A model generated the notes under the pieces. That model was given only the letters and a program-made list of their open reading frames with translations. It was not told the DNA's origin and searched no databases. Source: Amaranthus tricolor (taxonomy: Eukaryota > Streptophyta > Magnoliopsida > Caryophyllales > Amaranthaceae). Taken from it: a DNA stretch of 64,000 nucleotides. Positions 16,763 to 30,200 of the stretch are shown here, in pieces; within the stretch, counting starts at the first letter, position 1; each line of letters begins with the position of its first letter. The DNA is taken from assembly GCF_026212465.1 (NCBI RefSeq), contig NC_080055.1:20669758-20733757 (forward strand), read 5' to 3'. The position numbers and the translations under genes are program-made.

Positions 16763-17728
16763 TAGAGGTGTTCATTCGGGTAATCGGGTCGGTTTCGAAC
16801 GGGTGTCATTCGATTCGGATGTATTTCGGATGCGTGTTGCGACAGGTCATACTCGGGTCGGGTCAGGTCGGTTCGGTTAGTCACGGTTCGGTTGAAGATC
16901 GGTCATTCGAGCTATCGGGTTAGCATCAGTTCGGTGTCGGTTGAAGTTCATGTCGAGTTTATATCGGTCTCGGGTTGTCATTGGTTAATAATTGGTTCAG
17001 CTTTACCAGATGCAGATTGGGTTCGGGTATTTTTCAAGTAGAATTCGGCTACGAATTGCGAATTACTAATTACTATTGATCGAGTCAGTATCAGATTAAG
17101 TTGTTAGTCATTTTTTAATTGATGATAAGGTTCCTTTACTTAAAGCAAAAAAGTGAAAATGCAAATCAATTAGTGATCATTATTACATTGTTACTTTTAC
17201 TTGTTTGACCGGAAATTAAAATTATAAAGTTCTATCAATTTTCATATAATTTGATTAAAAGTAGATAAATAAACATTGACCATTGATTATTAACTCTAAA
17301 TATATGAAACCATGTATTTATAAGATTTATTTTATTAAAATATTTATGACTTTATTAGAATAACTAATAAGATGATTGAATATGAGTCAATCATACTTCT
17401 ATGTAAAAAATTGGTTTAGGTTTACAGCAGTTCGATCTAAACTTCGTTCGGTTTAAGTCGATTTTAGCCGGATCGAGTTCGATTTGGAGCATGATTCGAG
17501 TCAGATATGACTCGGGTCGGTCACTATTAAGTTCGGGTAATCTCGGTTAATAGTTACGTGTCGGTTAGAAAAATTGGTTACAGGTCGGGTTCAGTTTTCT
17601 CATTTTCGATTGTCAACCGGTTCGAGTAATATCGGTTTGATAAACCTAAAAAAGAAACACATTTTCTGGTCGGTTTATTTTCGATTTCGGGTCGGATTTT
17701 CGAGTCAGGTCACTTTTGAACAACTCTA
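16763..17728. mobile_element. non-autonomous hAT-type element, 966 bp
   Basis: The ends tagaggtgttca and, inverted, tagagttgttca match at 11 of 12 positions. The element is flanked by a perfect 8-bp duplication gtggtttg (16755-16762 and 17729-17736). The interior is non-coding, with dense CGGGTCGG-type subterminal repeats towards both ends. The identical flanking duplication suggests a fairly recent insertion compared with the other hAT copies here. Confidence 0.88.
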
Positions 17729-17736
17729 GTGGTTTG

Positions 17737-19948
17737 GGAAGTTCCAAACCTCTTAAATCGTTTTTTACATTAAATGTATTACAGTATTCAATGTATTATT
17801 TTTTACATTAAAAACTCATTTGATTTTCTATGATAGATCACAAGGATATATGATGCTAACAACAGATCATAAGGATACGTTGTTTTCGACAAACATCTTT
17901 ATTGATTTTGACTTTTGGACTTGATTGAGATTTTTGGTTGTATGTAGAAGTATTTTTTTGGATATTTTACTCTTTCTGTAAGACTTGTATGATTTTTTTA
18001 ATTTGTTTAACGCTTATATTTGCTTGATAAAACAACTTTATCCTCTTGCGGGTTTGAAAATATCAAATCAAAAAAAGTAGCTTAGTAAAACTATTTTATT
18101 ATATGAACATCATTTTGGGAATTAATTTTTAAAACATACCAAAGTTGAAATTTTTTTATTTTTTAACAACTATCAGGCAAATTACTCGTAAAAAGATTAT
18201 AAATCATTCTAACCCCACTAACCCTTACTTGAAATCCATGTTTGAAACTCAGATACGACATCAATTTTCCTCTACGTGTAAAACTTTCTAATGCTACACC
18301 CGAAGGAAAGAGCTAAAAATTGAACCCTAAACATCCTAAAACAAAAGGAACATACTATACTTTAACTACTAGCCACAAGTTGTTTAAATAGTGATTTTTT
18401 TTGAACTACATATGCATATAGACTAATGGCTTTTACTTTAATATTAGTCCTATTAGATTAGTATTAAGCATACTATTGCATTATTGATTTCTTATTAGTT
18501 GTATTATTATTATATTACTCGTATTATTAGTGTAGTACTATTATAATATTAGTATAATATTGATCGCATTATTAAAATAATAGTTGTATTAGTATATTAT
18601 TACTATGATATTAGTCGTAAAATTGTTTCATTAGTTGTATTAGTACATTATTAGTATAATATTAATCGTATTAGTATACTATTAGTTGTATGGTATATAA
18701 CTAGTATAGTATTAGTCATATTAGTATACTACAAGTCGTATAACTATGATACTAGTCGTATTAATATATAATTACTAGAATATTAGTTGTATTAGATTAG
18801 TAGTTGTATTTGTATAGTATTAGTTGTATAAGTATATTATTTATCGTACTGGTGTAGTATTAGTTGTATTAGCATAATATTAGTCATATTAATGTAGTAT
18901 TAGGCAAATTAATATAATATTAATTGTATTAGTGTAGTATCCAGTGTATGAATATAATATTAGTTGTTTCAGCATTGTTTTGTATAATATTAGATGTTTT
19001 ATTATTTTATTGGTTGTATTAGTAGATTATTAGTCATATTGGTTTAGTATTAGTTGTATTAGCATTATATTAGTCGTATTAGTGCAGTACTATGCGTATT
19101 AGTATAATTGACTTCTCCAATTAGCTTTAAAATTAACGGTCAACACTTTCAGTGGATCAAACAAGTCATTAAAAAGCCAACGGACATTTGTCAAATAATT
19201 GATTCATATATCTTTCAAAATACAATTTTACACTAGTTATAGTGGTTAACCTCATATTAAAGCTTCATGTTCATGGTACAATCAATTCTCAAAGATAATA
19301 TCAAAAATTAAAAATCTTATTCGAAAGGAAAGGTGAATGTGCGAATTAGGTGCTTAATCTCGGACAGAGGTAATAATAGATCGATTATAGATAGAGTCTG
19401 ATTGACTCAACCAAACTTTTTTATTTGGAGCAAATTAACTAATATATTGTTGGTTGCTTCAACAGCCAAAAAAACTTGTTTAGACTTGCTTTATAGTTGC
19501 TAAAAGGTTTAGTTATACCAAAATAAAAAAATAATTAAATTAACTAAGTTGGATAATTTTCTTAATGACTTTTGGCTTGTTGGATTACTTTATCAAATAT
19601 GTGACAACAATGAAAAACTAATTTTACAAAGTATCTCTATAAACAACGAAGTAACCTATAGAATTAGATTAAAAAACAACAAAAAAGTCTATCCCTCCAA
19701 CAAAATAAATTTATTAAATAAATTGACAACCAATAACAATAATTTTCCAAACAACTCGTGAGTCTAAAATTCATTTACAAGTCATGTTTGAAGATAAAAT
19801 GGGTCTAAAATTAAATGGATAAAAAATATCTCTAAATAAAATTGGTTATGACTATTCACTATTTAAAGGGTTTGTTTCTTTATGAAGTCCTAATTAATTG
19901 AATTGGTTATGACCTTGATGTTCTTAATTCATTTATTTCGAGCAAATG
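17737..19948. other. gene-free stretch with a TAGT-rich minisatellite
   Basis: No gene is seen. From about 18440 to 19110 the sequence is a degenerate array of short units around TATTAGTTGTATTAGTATA in one strand orientation, giving a T/A/G-rich strand almost free of C. The rest is AT-rich unique-looking DNA. Confidence 0.65.
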
Positions 19949-20036
19949 AATCAGTTTTTTGTATGAATCTCATATTTAACCCATATTAGCTCGAGCTAGT
20001 ACGGGTCAAATATGAGATTCATACAGAAAACTGATT
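19949..20036. repeat. 88-bp inverted repeat (hairpin) centred on a palindrome
   Basis: The left arm aatcagttttttgtatgaat… and the right arm …attcatacagaaaactgatt are complementary over about 34 bp with two mismatches. Between them is the perfect palindrome TAGCTCGAGCTA. The single strand could fold into a long hairpin. It sits at the edge of the 157-bp tandem array, whose later copies keep the palindrome and right arm but lack the left arm. Confidence 0.8.
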
Positions 20037-20053
20037 TATAATTGAATCCATTT

Positions 20054-20440
20054 ATGTTTGTTTCTTTATCAAGTCCAAATTATATGAATTGGTTATGATC
20101 TTGATATTCTTACTTCATTTATTTCGAGCAAATGAATCATACTAGCTCGAGCTAGTACGGATCAAATATGAGATTCATACAGAAAACTGATTTATTAATT
20201 GAATCCCTTTATGTTTGTTTCTTTATCAAGTCCAAATTATATGAATTGGTTATGATCTTGATATTCTTACTTCATTTATTTCGAGCAAATGAATCATACT
20301 AGCTCGAGCTAGTACGGATCAAATATGAGATTCATACAGAAAATTGATTTATTAATTGAATCCCTTTATGTTTGTTTCTTTATCAAGTCCAAACAGGTCA
20401 AATATGAGATTCATACAGGAAACAAATTCATTAATAGCCA
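20054..20440. repeat. 157-bp tandem repeat, two full copies plus a partial third
   Basis: Copies 20054-20210 and 20211-20367 are almost identical, followed by a partial third from 20368 to about 20440. A diverged copy precedes them from about 19868. Each unit starts atgtttgtttctttatcaag and contains the TAGCTCGAGCTA palindrome. Non-coding. Confidence 0.9.
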
Positions 20441-21253
20441 AATTCATTTATTTTTTATTAGATTCAACCGAGACCCAAGTCCTAAAAATAATATTCAAAC
20501 TTTTAAGATGAATTTATACTCTTGATTGAGATAACAATTCTTAGGATGAATTTAAACTCCAAGCAAAATTATGCCATAAGGATTGATAAGGTCGTTCCAC
20601 ATAGCTTGTTGGTTTTGTGGGAAGGTAGTAGGTACTTAAAGACCAAAATCTGAATCTCATTTACGCTCTGCCTAATCACATCGCAAGTGCCCCATGGAAT
20701 AGTACTCAAAATCAAAGTTTAAACATCATCAACCTACACTCGGCCTTCTGTGGCTCTCTCCTAACATAAAATTCACAACCATGGAACATCCCTACAATAC
20801 TCGTTCAATTTCCAAATATAAGGAAATTCGAACAAACGTTATCCTTGCTCTACTTCAATGGAGAAATCATAAAACTCCATTATTAGCATTGCTTTAGAAG
20901 AAGGCACTGAACCATGGCAATGGTTACACTCCGGTTTATAGATTTTCTCTATATGATAAGTTGATAACTGCCTGATACCAAGAAATGTGAACATTTTGTA
21001 TAGCCAAAGTTCTCCAAGATTACAACATCAACAATAAATTGCTTAAATAGTCATCTTTGAGCTGCGAAACACCGCCAGCAGAGAACAAATACATGGAAAT
21101 TTCGCTCTTCAAAAACTGCGTATGCAGGACACCAAAAATTATGTCTTCAATATCCTTTTTATTTTGAACATATACCTTCTGCCTGTAAAAGCTTCTTGAA
21201 GTATAAAATCCAGGAAATTGAAGTAAAGGATGGCCAAGTTCCGTGAGACTTCC
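20441..21253. other. downstream flank and probable 3' UTR of the MPP alpha gene
   Basis: No protein-coding motif is visible. The part just below 21254 is presumably 3' untranslated sequence of the minus-strand MPP gene. No clear poly-A site could be chosen. Confidence 0.45.
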
Positions 21254-24200
21254 CTACTTTGATCGGAAAATGCTACTTACAGCATCATAGCTTGGAACAT
21301 AAAGAACTGCATATGTGAGTGAGAGCAATAAAAAAGTTACATACATGAAATTGAGAATAAGCAAGGATATCAAAAAATTAAATCTATTTCAATAAGGTTA
21401 CCATCGCCATGAGAAGCCATAGTAAGAGGAGAAGACAAAAGCTTTTGGGAGATGGTAGCAATGTCCTTCACTGTGATTTCATCAATAGATTTCAAGAAAT
21501 AATCCACTGGTTTTCTGCAACATGGAAACAAAATCAACGAACAACACAACACGAATTCTTGTGTAAAATACATGAAAATGAGGATAGAATGTTCACAGTA
21601 ACTTCATGAACAACTAAAACGGTCCAACCAAGCAAAAATTTCTATTATACAAGTTTTTCCACAATGTTGTTCATAAATGTGACTGTCATACTAGACTTGA
21701 TAGTTGTAGGGCAAGCACAAACCAAGACGACAAGCAAGACGAAATCTGGCTACCAAGCCAATCAATCATCAGGAAACTTGATCTATAAAGTTATCAGGTC
21801 CCAGGCAGGTTACCAACCCCAGACCTAGGCAGGTATGAAAAAAGTTCTTATGACGTTAGTTTTCAGGACGGAACAGATGAGCGGAGGAAAAATGGAGAGG
21901 ATAAAGCTCGAGGAAGAGTAAGACCAGTGAAGCAGCAACTATTGATCACTAATGAGTAATGAGTAATGATATTCTGCGTGTTCAAATCATTTCTGCCAAT
22001 AGTAATCAGATGCACAACCTTGGCAACAAAGCTAATCAAAGGCTAGCAGCATTGAACAAAAAAATCATGTTGCAGTCGCATAATAAGCAACATTTTTGCA
22101 GGTGTTAAATCGCACTTCACTGCTGTCTGGAATTTCAAACATAAGAATCATTTATTAAATCACTATAAATCTAGAGTTCTGGGTTTATTATTAGTTTATA
22201 TATAATCCAACTTGTTATCCCATCTTTTTATTTTGTAAAGGAAGCAGAGGTACTAAACATACGTAATGACTAGTGACTAAAATATGCATAACGCAAACTG
22301 AAAAATGTATATTTTTAGTATGATCTACAAGATGGCTTTACTGATATATTATATACTAGGACACAATAACACTGCAACGAGAGTAGAAAATCACAAGTGA
22401 TATTTTCCATCAGGAAAACATTGCAACGAGAGTAGCAAATCACAAGGCATGTTCATACAAAAATTAGCATGAGTGAATAAACTTTCAGGAACAAAAACTA
22501 AGTCATAGGACTACCTGTCTCCATAAGTCAAAATCTGACGACCAATGTCTTCAGATGCAACCATCTGTAAGATATTTCACAATATATATCCAGTAAATGA
22601 CAAATGAAAAAAAATAAAATAAAATAAACTACCAAAACAAATGTGGAAAAAGACACTAAAATAACATACTCGTGATTCCAAATTCATAAGAATAGCTGAT
22701 TTTGTTGCTGCTTTAGCACGATCCAACTGCACCTGTGTGACTGCAAAAAAAAGGTCAAAAAGGATTTAAATTCCACTCCTTAACCAAAAGGATTGAAAAT
22801 CACAAATATCATCCCAAACTATGACACAAACCTTGTCCAGGAGTTGCAACTGCAATGAGTTCTGTAGCAGCAATCTCAATTGCCTTTGATACAAAGTCAG
22901 AACCCTACATGTATTGAATATTTCAATAAAAATTCCATGAAAAGCTTAGTTAGTGGTGGAACACATCATTCACAAAATATTGTTATCATAACTCTATTTG
23001 AGCCACTCGCACTAAATCTTATACTCTCTCCATTCCCTTTTATTAATTTCACATAGAATCCAAGCAGAAATTAAGATAAAGAATCTCAGGTAGATGAGTA
23101 TTGATTAATTAGTTCGTGAGGTTCTTATTTTATTATCAACAGTAACTTTGGTGGAACCACTGAATACTAATTCCAATCAATAATTAAGGGTTAAATTTGA
23201 AATTTTCAAATAATGATATTTTAATAAGAAAAAATTTGCAATCCAAGTGGCAAAATTTTGTTGCAAATTTCTTATCAAATCCATACTACAAAGAAACTCC
23301 AAAATATCCATTGATCAAAAACAGCACATTAACACAATGAATTTAGCTCTTTGAATCACTTCTCTCCACTATGTTTGCAATATGGTGGAACACTAATCAT
23401 TGCATCTTTCACATCTTTAGAATACAACAAAGTTAATTCAACACGTAGCTTGACATCATCTCCAACATATCCTCCAACAAATAAACCTTACTAACATCAA
23501 CCTTAACAGAAGCAACACCTCTACAATATTTGAATATTTGGTAAGGAAATAATGATGATTTCTTTGTATAGTTACAAGATATAACAATCAAATCACGATC
23601 CACGATTTGGAGTGGACATAAAACTTCCTCAGAATATCTAGTAAGATAAAGTAACGATTTTGCTATGATCAACAGTATAAACTTATGTTCAGTGTATATG
23701 TAGAATCAAAACAACATTCCATATACTTCATCTTACTCCCGAGTTAATTTTAAGCATCTTGATTCTAACACCAAACTCAACATCTCTAACTAGCCATGAC
23801 TTAACCTCTAACTTTAATGCTCATATGATATGATGTCATTATCAAAAAATATGCCCCCTAAAACTTATCCCCTAGGTCTTATTATCTCATACAAGATCAG
23901 TGAACAAAAATTGATTTAAGCAAAACTAATATTGTAGAACAACAGGATAAATCATCAGTTTCACCTTCACACACCTTAAATGTGGTATAAACTTCATCAT
24001 ACATCTCTTGATGACATTGATATACTTAAGTGGCATACATTTCTTTGTCACAAACCATCAAACTACTTCCCTTGATACTCGAACATATGTCATCTCTAAA
24101 TCAAAATCTTGTGAAGATGCATTCCATAGTCTTTGGGCATCTCGTTTTTTTTTTCATATTTTGTTAAAGAGAATGATAACCAATTCAATCTCATTTACCC

Positions 24201-27200
24201 TTAACATTTCCTAGCCATGACGCTGGTGCTTGATTTTGCTTCATGTTCTTTAAAATTTCTTACACCTCCACATCGTTTATTCATTTCATCATCTCATAAT
24301 ATCCCAATCCACTTTCACTTGTTGCAACAAAATGTATCTTGTAATGCCTCCCTTAAAATCCAACTAACAACTTATCAAACTTATGTTTATCTAGTGATGG
24401 CCACGAAGCGGGTTACCCGGAACCGAACCGGTCCCGAACCGCTTGAAACCGTTTCGGAATCGGAACCGTTCACGACAGGTTCCGAACCTCGGAACCGTGA
24501 AACCGCAGGAAAAAAAGTTGTCGGAGCCGTGAAACCGCCGAAAAAAACCGCTTGAACCGGACCAAAGAACCGCAGGCCGATTCACTCGGTCCGAACCGGT
24601 TCACCCGGAATCGGGAACCGGACCGGAACGATTCACCTGGCCCAATGGTTCCTTGGAACCGGAACCGGGCGGTTCACCCGACCCAACGGTTCTTTGGAAA
24701 CAGTCAAAAAACTAGCCGTTTGGGATTTTTTGTATAAATACTCCACACTTTCAATCATTTTCATTTACTATTCATCTCTTCTCCTACTCTCTACTTAATT
24801 ACGCAATTATTCTCTTAATTACATAATTAGTCTTTTAATTATTTCTTAAATACATAATTAGTCTTTTAATTATTTATTTATTTCTTTCTTAATTCCATTA
24901 TTATCTCAATATTATCATGTCTTCTTTTTTGAAAAAAGCCTCTAAAAAAGTTACTAAAATGGCAAAATCATTGAGAAGTTCTAGCTCCAAAAGAAAGGTC
25001 ATTTCAACTTTGTCGGTATCAATAACAACCCCGGTTAGTAATTATAATTTTGAACCAAATTATCCACAAGGGTACGACCAAGAATTACACAATTATGCAG
25101 AAGAAGTGGAAAGAGAAATACAAATTGAAGAAGAAGAGGAACCAATGACTCCTATTGGGATACTTATATTTCGACAGTCATCAACGAGATCACATGAAGA
25201 ACAACTACAACAACAACAACAAAGACAAGCTCGTGGTAAACGAGTCAATTATCAAAGTATCAGTTAGTTTTATAATTCTATTCTTCAAATTGATTAAATT
25301 TTAAATTATTATTTATTTATATATTGTGGTATTTGAGTATGTCTTTATATTTAAATTTAGATGAACATGAACCAGTAAGACTACCTTTTTCGGCAATGCC
25401 ACCTCCTAGTGGTAGAATTATTTCACATATGTGGTCATATTTTACAAAACAACCAACCGACAATTCGGATGTTTTCTTATGCACTTGTCAAATTTGTGAA
25501 AGTCAAGGGGTAAAGCCCTTAGTTTCATTCAATTTCAGCAGAGGTAAATACTTTTTAAGTTTATACATGATATTTATACTTCGTAAACAAAGAATATATT
25601 AAAAATTCATTTTTTGTGTTTTGTGAATACGTGTTAGGTGGTGGTACGAGATCTTTCAACAAACATTTGGCAAAGAAGCATGGAATCACAAAAGAAACTC
25701 ATGCAGCAAGTGACAGTGGGACCACAAGTGGAAGCCGACAGTGGGACATTCCCGGCGGAGGTATGCCTTTTAAATATAATCGTAATGAAATGATTGATGA
25801 ATTTTCTAAATAAGTAATTTGTGATGAATTGCCATTTAACCATGGTGAAAGTAAGGCATGCGAGTATTACACTAGAAAAACTTTGCAACCACAATATAGA
25901 GGAATCCCTAAGAACACTCTTAAACGACGCACAATAAAATTATATGAATCAAAGCACTCTGAATTAGTAGAAATGTTTAAATCTTTTAATGGTAGGGTTA
26001 GCATAACTGATATTTGGTCTGCTCCCCCACATTTAGAACCTTATATGTGTGTAACAGCACATTGGATAAATCATAATTGGTTTATTCAAAAAAGAATAAT
26101 TGCTTTTGAGTTAATGCTCGAAAGACAACAGGTGATAACATAAAATATAGATTAATAGAAATATGTAAAGAATGGAACTTGTTAGATAAGATATTTTGTT
26201 GTTCTACCGATACTGCCACCGCCAACATTAAATGCATCGAACTTTTGTATAACGAACCTGCTTTTAGTTTTATCCTTGGTGGTAGATTATTACACGTACG
26301 TTGTTGTACTCATATCGTTAACTTATCTGGCCAAGCAAGTATTAGACAACTAAGTGATTTATTAGATCCCATTAGAGACATAGTTAAGTCGCTTAGATTA
26401 GGACAGGTAAAGAGAAGATATAAGCAATTATGTGACCATTATCAACTAAAAAAAGTATATTGGTCATTAGATACTCCTACACGTTGGGGCTCAACCCATG
26501 ATTTATTAAAAAAGGCTATTGCTTATCGTCCGGTTATAACACAACTGTATATTGAGTGTACGGATAGCCATATAAGTCATGAAACATGGGAACTAGCTAT
26601 AGGTGTACAGAAAATATTAGAAGCGTATGTCCACGCAACTAAGATTTTTTCATATGTTTACGAACCAAACATCCACTTAGTAATAAGTGAATGTATTACT
26701 ATTTTTTATCATCTTAAACATTCGCATAATGATACTAATATATTTTTAAAGCCGATTCTTGCAGATAAGATGGACAAGTGGAAGACGTATTTTACTAATT
26801 TTTCTTTTATTTATGGAATTGCGACAATTTTAGACCCATGTTTTAAGATGGAAAACCTTACTAAATTAATTGGATTTTACTACCAATCATTAGATCGGCC
26901 GCCTAGTGATGTACATAATTATGTTGGAAATTGTAAAAAACTTTTAGCAGAACTTTATGATTACTATTCTAGTGTATATAACCCAAGTGGCGATACGTCT
27001 AGGCGTGCTAGCGTCTCGGCATGTCCCACTTATTATAATCTCATAATAGCCAACATAATAAGCCAAGATGATAGTTTTGTAGGACCATCTTCTTCTTCAC
27101 CCTCCACTTCATATTTAGAACTAGATAATCATCTTAAACATCACTTTGAAATTGAACAAGGTAGTTATAATATTTTAGAATGGTGGAAAAAAAATCAATT

Positions 27201-30200
27201 AAATTCCCCATATTATCGAGAATTGCAAAGGATATCCTTGCAATTCCTGCTTCTACTATTGCGTCGGAGTCTGCTTTTAGTGCAGGTAGAAGAGTTCTAG
27301 ATGAAAGAGATCTCGTATTGCTCCACATACTATTCAAATATGTGTTTGCAAGAAAGATTGGGATCAAGCGGAGCTCCAAACACAAGGACTCAAGAAAGAT
27401 GATGATCAAGACGATGATGATCCATGGATGATGATGGATACATCTGCATCATCGTCAGAGTCAGCGGAAGCATCTAACCAACAAGATGATGATGACAAAG
27501 ACGAATAGGATCATGAATATCGGACAACGATCAATCAACATTCAACAACTACAAATAAAAGGTATGACAAAGAACTACGTGGGCTTTGATTCCTTCGGGA
27601 TACGTAGGCAGCTTAGTATTCCTTCAGGTACTAGGTTCAAGTCCATTTTCTCCCTCTTTTTTTATTAATCATCTTTATCGTTTCTTATTAATTTATTTTA
27701 TTCCTTCTTTTTTGTAAATATTTTAATAACGATGACAAGTAATGAATTTCGCTAATAATCAAGTAATCATCAAAAGTACATCCGCATTATTATAGTATTT
27801 TTATATTATATTTAAAGGAAAAATAAGAATGGAACGGATGGTCCGACCCACCCGACCTGGGAGTTGGAACCGCTGGAACCGCCTTATGAACCGCCAAGGA
27901 ACCGTTTGGAACCGCCCGAAACCGGGTGGAACCGGAACGGAACCGGCCCAACCCGGACCGTGGCCATCACTATGCTTATCTTAGACAAGAATATTATGTT
28001 GTTTATCCTTGACACATTTCACCCCACTAAGATCTTTTATAACCACCCATCTTCTTATGGCTATCATATAAGATCATTAACACCAACTCTCGAGTTTGAC
28101 TTGTATATTGCTTCTTCTAATATTTGGTTCGTCTCACATAGCGCATGTTTTGTTGTCATTTTGGCTTTCTCGTATTGTATTTTATAATATCTATCTCACT
28201 CTTATATTTTTACTAAAACTAAATTGCATTCTTAATCTTCATTTTTACTACCATGCAAAACTTTACTTTTTATAGGATATCCTTAGCCATACAATGGATA
28301 CAATTTTACTCTTCGGTCAAGTTATATCTACATCCTCCTCGTTTGTCAAACTTGGCACCAAATAATTAAACATTTCCTTCGTTGAGGCTCCACCATGTAA
28401 TTCTTCTAATCCTAGATTGAACAAGATTGATTGCATATAGACACAGAGAAAAAGGAGTTTTGGCAGCTTTTCTTGTATCTTATCTAAGTAAGAAGTAATA
28501 TCGTTGAGTTGCAACCATTACACTTTTATAAGTCACCATTTTGTTTTACGCTTTCTATTCCACGTGTTAACTTACTAACAAATCATATACTCGTGAACAC
28601 TCCAAAGCTAAACTATCTGTCTTATGAAATCCTTGATCTCTCCCTTAGTTCAAAAAGGCGCCAAGGCTTAGATTTAAAAAGGCACAAATGGGGCTTGAAG
28701 GCTAAGCTAAAAAGGCGCAAAAAAAGGCTTAGATTAAAGATCGTCTTTTGGAAAGTTGGTGGGTTCTCCCTAACAAATTTTTTCAAAACATGACGGCCAA
28801 ATCATACACGATCTAGGATCTCATCAAAAAATAACGAATTTGACCGTGCAAAGTGAAATTTATGTCTATCTAAAACACCCGCAAAAACAAAGACAGGTGT
28901 AGTCAAATAAAGTGAAAATCTGCTTACAGTGGTCCCTTGAATTCCGAAGATGCCAGAGTTGTTGTAGATGCTGTTGAAAGCAGAGAACGATTGAACTTGG
29001 GGGTACTGATTTAAGACATTCAGGTCTATACAAATAATTGGCAAAACATAGGAAAGTCAATATCAGTGAAATATACATAACTTTAAATCTTTAATGAAGT
29101 AATCTCTTTTCTGAAATGACCTACATAACGACTAAAGGAAATAAATATGTACAACCATCTCACACAAGATTACTCACATAATCGTGAATACATCCCCTTT
29201 CCAGGACCACCAGCTGAAAAGGATCCACCACCTCCCATAAGCATCTACAAATAAACACATTAAAAATCAAATTAGTTCTCCCAATAGTAAACACAAACCA
29301 GTATGAATATGTAGAAAGCTAGAACTAAAGAGGATCATCAACCTACTGTATACATAGGCTCTAGTTCCTAACAGACAGGATACAAAAATATATTTCACCA
29401 ACTAATCTACCTGAAGAACAGTAAGAATCATTGCATCCTTTTCCTTTTTCCAGCCACCAGGTAGTTCGAAACCAAGAGCAAAATGTGTCACCTAAACAAG
29501 TAAATTTTTTGAGATTTAAACAGCAACCTAATTATCAACTGGAAACATAAAAATTCATGAAGATGGAGACACAAACCCCTGATCCTGCTTGGCAACGGTA
29601 ATCCCCTCCAACATAAACTGATTGGGGCTCTTCGGGACGAGGTACACGAGGTAAATCTGACAAAAGAGGCTCCGCAATTGACAGCAGATCTTCGTGTTCA
29701 ACCCCAGAAGCAGCAAGCACCATACGAGGAGCAGTATAATTCTCCTGATATATTCAAAGTATCCTTGATCAGGAGAGTTTAAAAAACATTATAAAGAAGT
29801 GAAATTCTACATGACTAGCTTAAAATATAAATATCACAGAGCACAAAGCTTACACGAATAGTCTACTTACAGCAACAAACTGCTCCAAAACAGAACTATC
29901 CAATCTGAACATAGTTGATTCTTGGGCCATTAGAGAATTTGCCAGGGCACCTGAATAACCAGCCGAATGCATTGCCTCCACAAGCAACGCCTGAGGGTTG
30001 TTGGAAGCAGCTTCACTTACCTCAAGCTTCATATTCTGAAGCTGCAGGAGTGCAATAGACATTCAACATGATTGTTTTTAATAACAAATAAATATGTACA
30101 CTCAAGCCCTGAGATCAAGAAATTACCGTCTCATTCACCTCCCAGTCCAAGAATGCAGGGTTCCTTACACAATCTACAAGAAGTTCAACCATTTCAGGAA

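Larger units (their letters stand above)
23400..28260 (-). pseudogene. decayed RTE-type LINE in MPP intron 8, split by the hAT element
   Basis: Minus-strand fragments in the right order recall reverse-transcriptase blocks: KDLSGVKCVKDKQHNILV (about 28057-27980), then beyond the hAT insertion a piece like INDVEV-EILKNMKQN (about 24270), then DLEMTYVRVSREVV followed by KKCMPLKYINVIKRCM (about 24100-24000). These resemble the family blocks RxLxxVKCIKDE and DLEKAYDRVPREVLW. Many stops and frameshifts are present. The ends are not defined; the region from 28260 up to exon 8 and from 23400 down to exon 9 shows no clear motif. Removing the hAT and one 8-bp duplication makes the two halves contiguous. 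Confidence 0.65.

Noticed and set aside
24217..24737. Open frames on both strands with Pro/Arg/Gly-rich products
   Set aside because: They are translations of the GGAACCG subterminal repeats of the hAT element.
28640..28745. Repeated aaaaggcgcaaaaaaaggctt-like words
   Set aside because: Too short and irregular to call a tandem array or an element; left as part of the MPP intron 8 remnant region.
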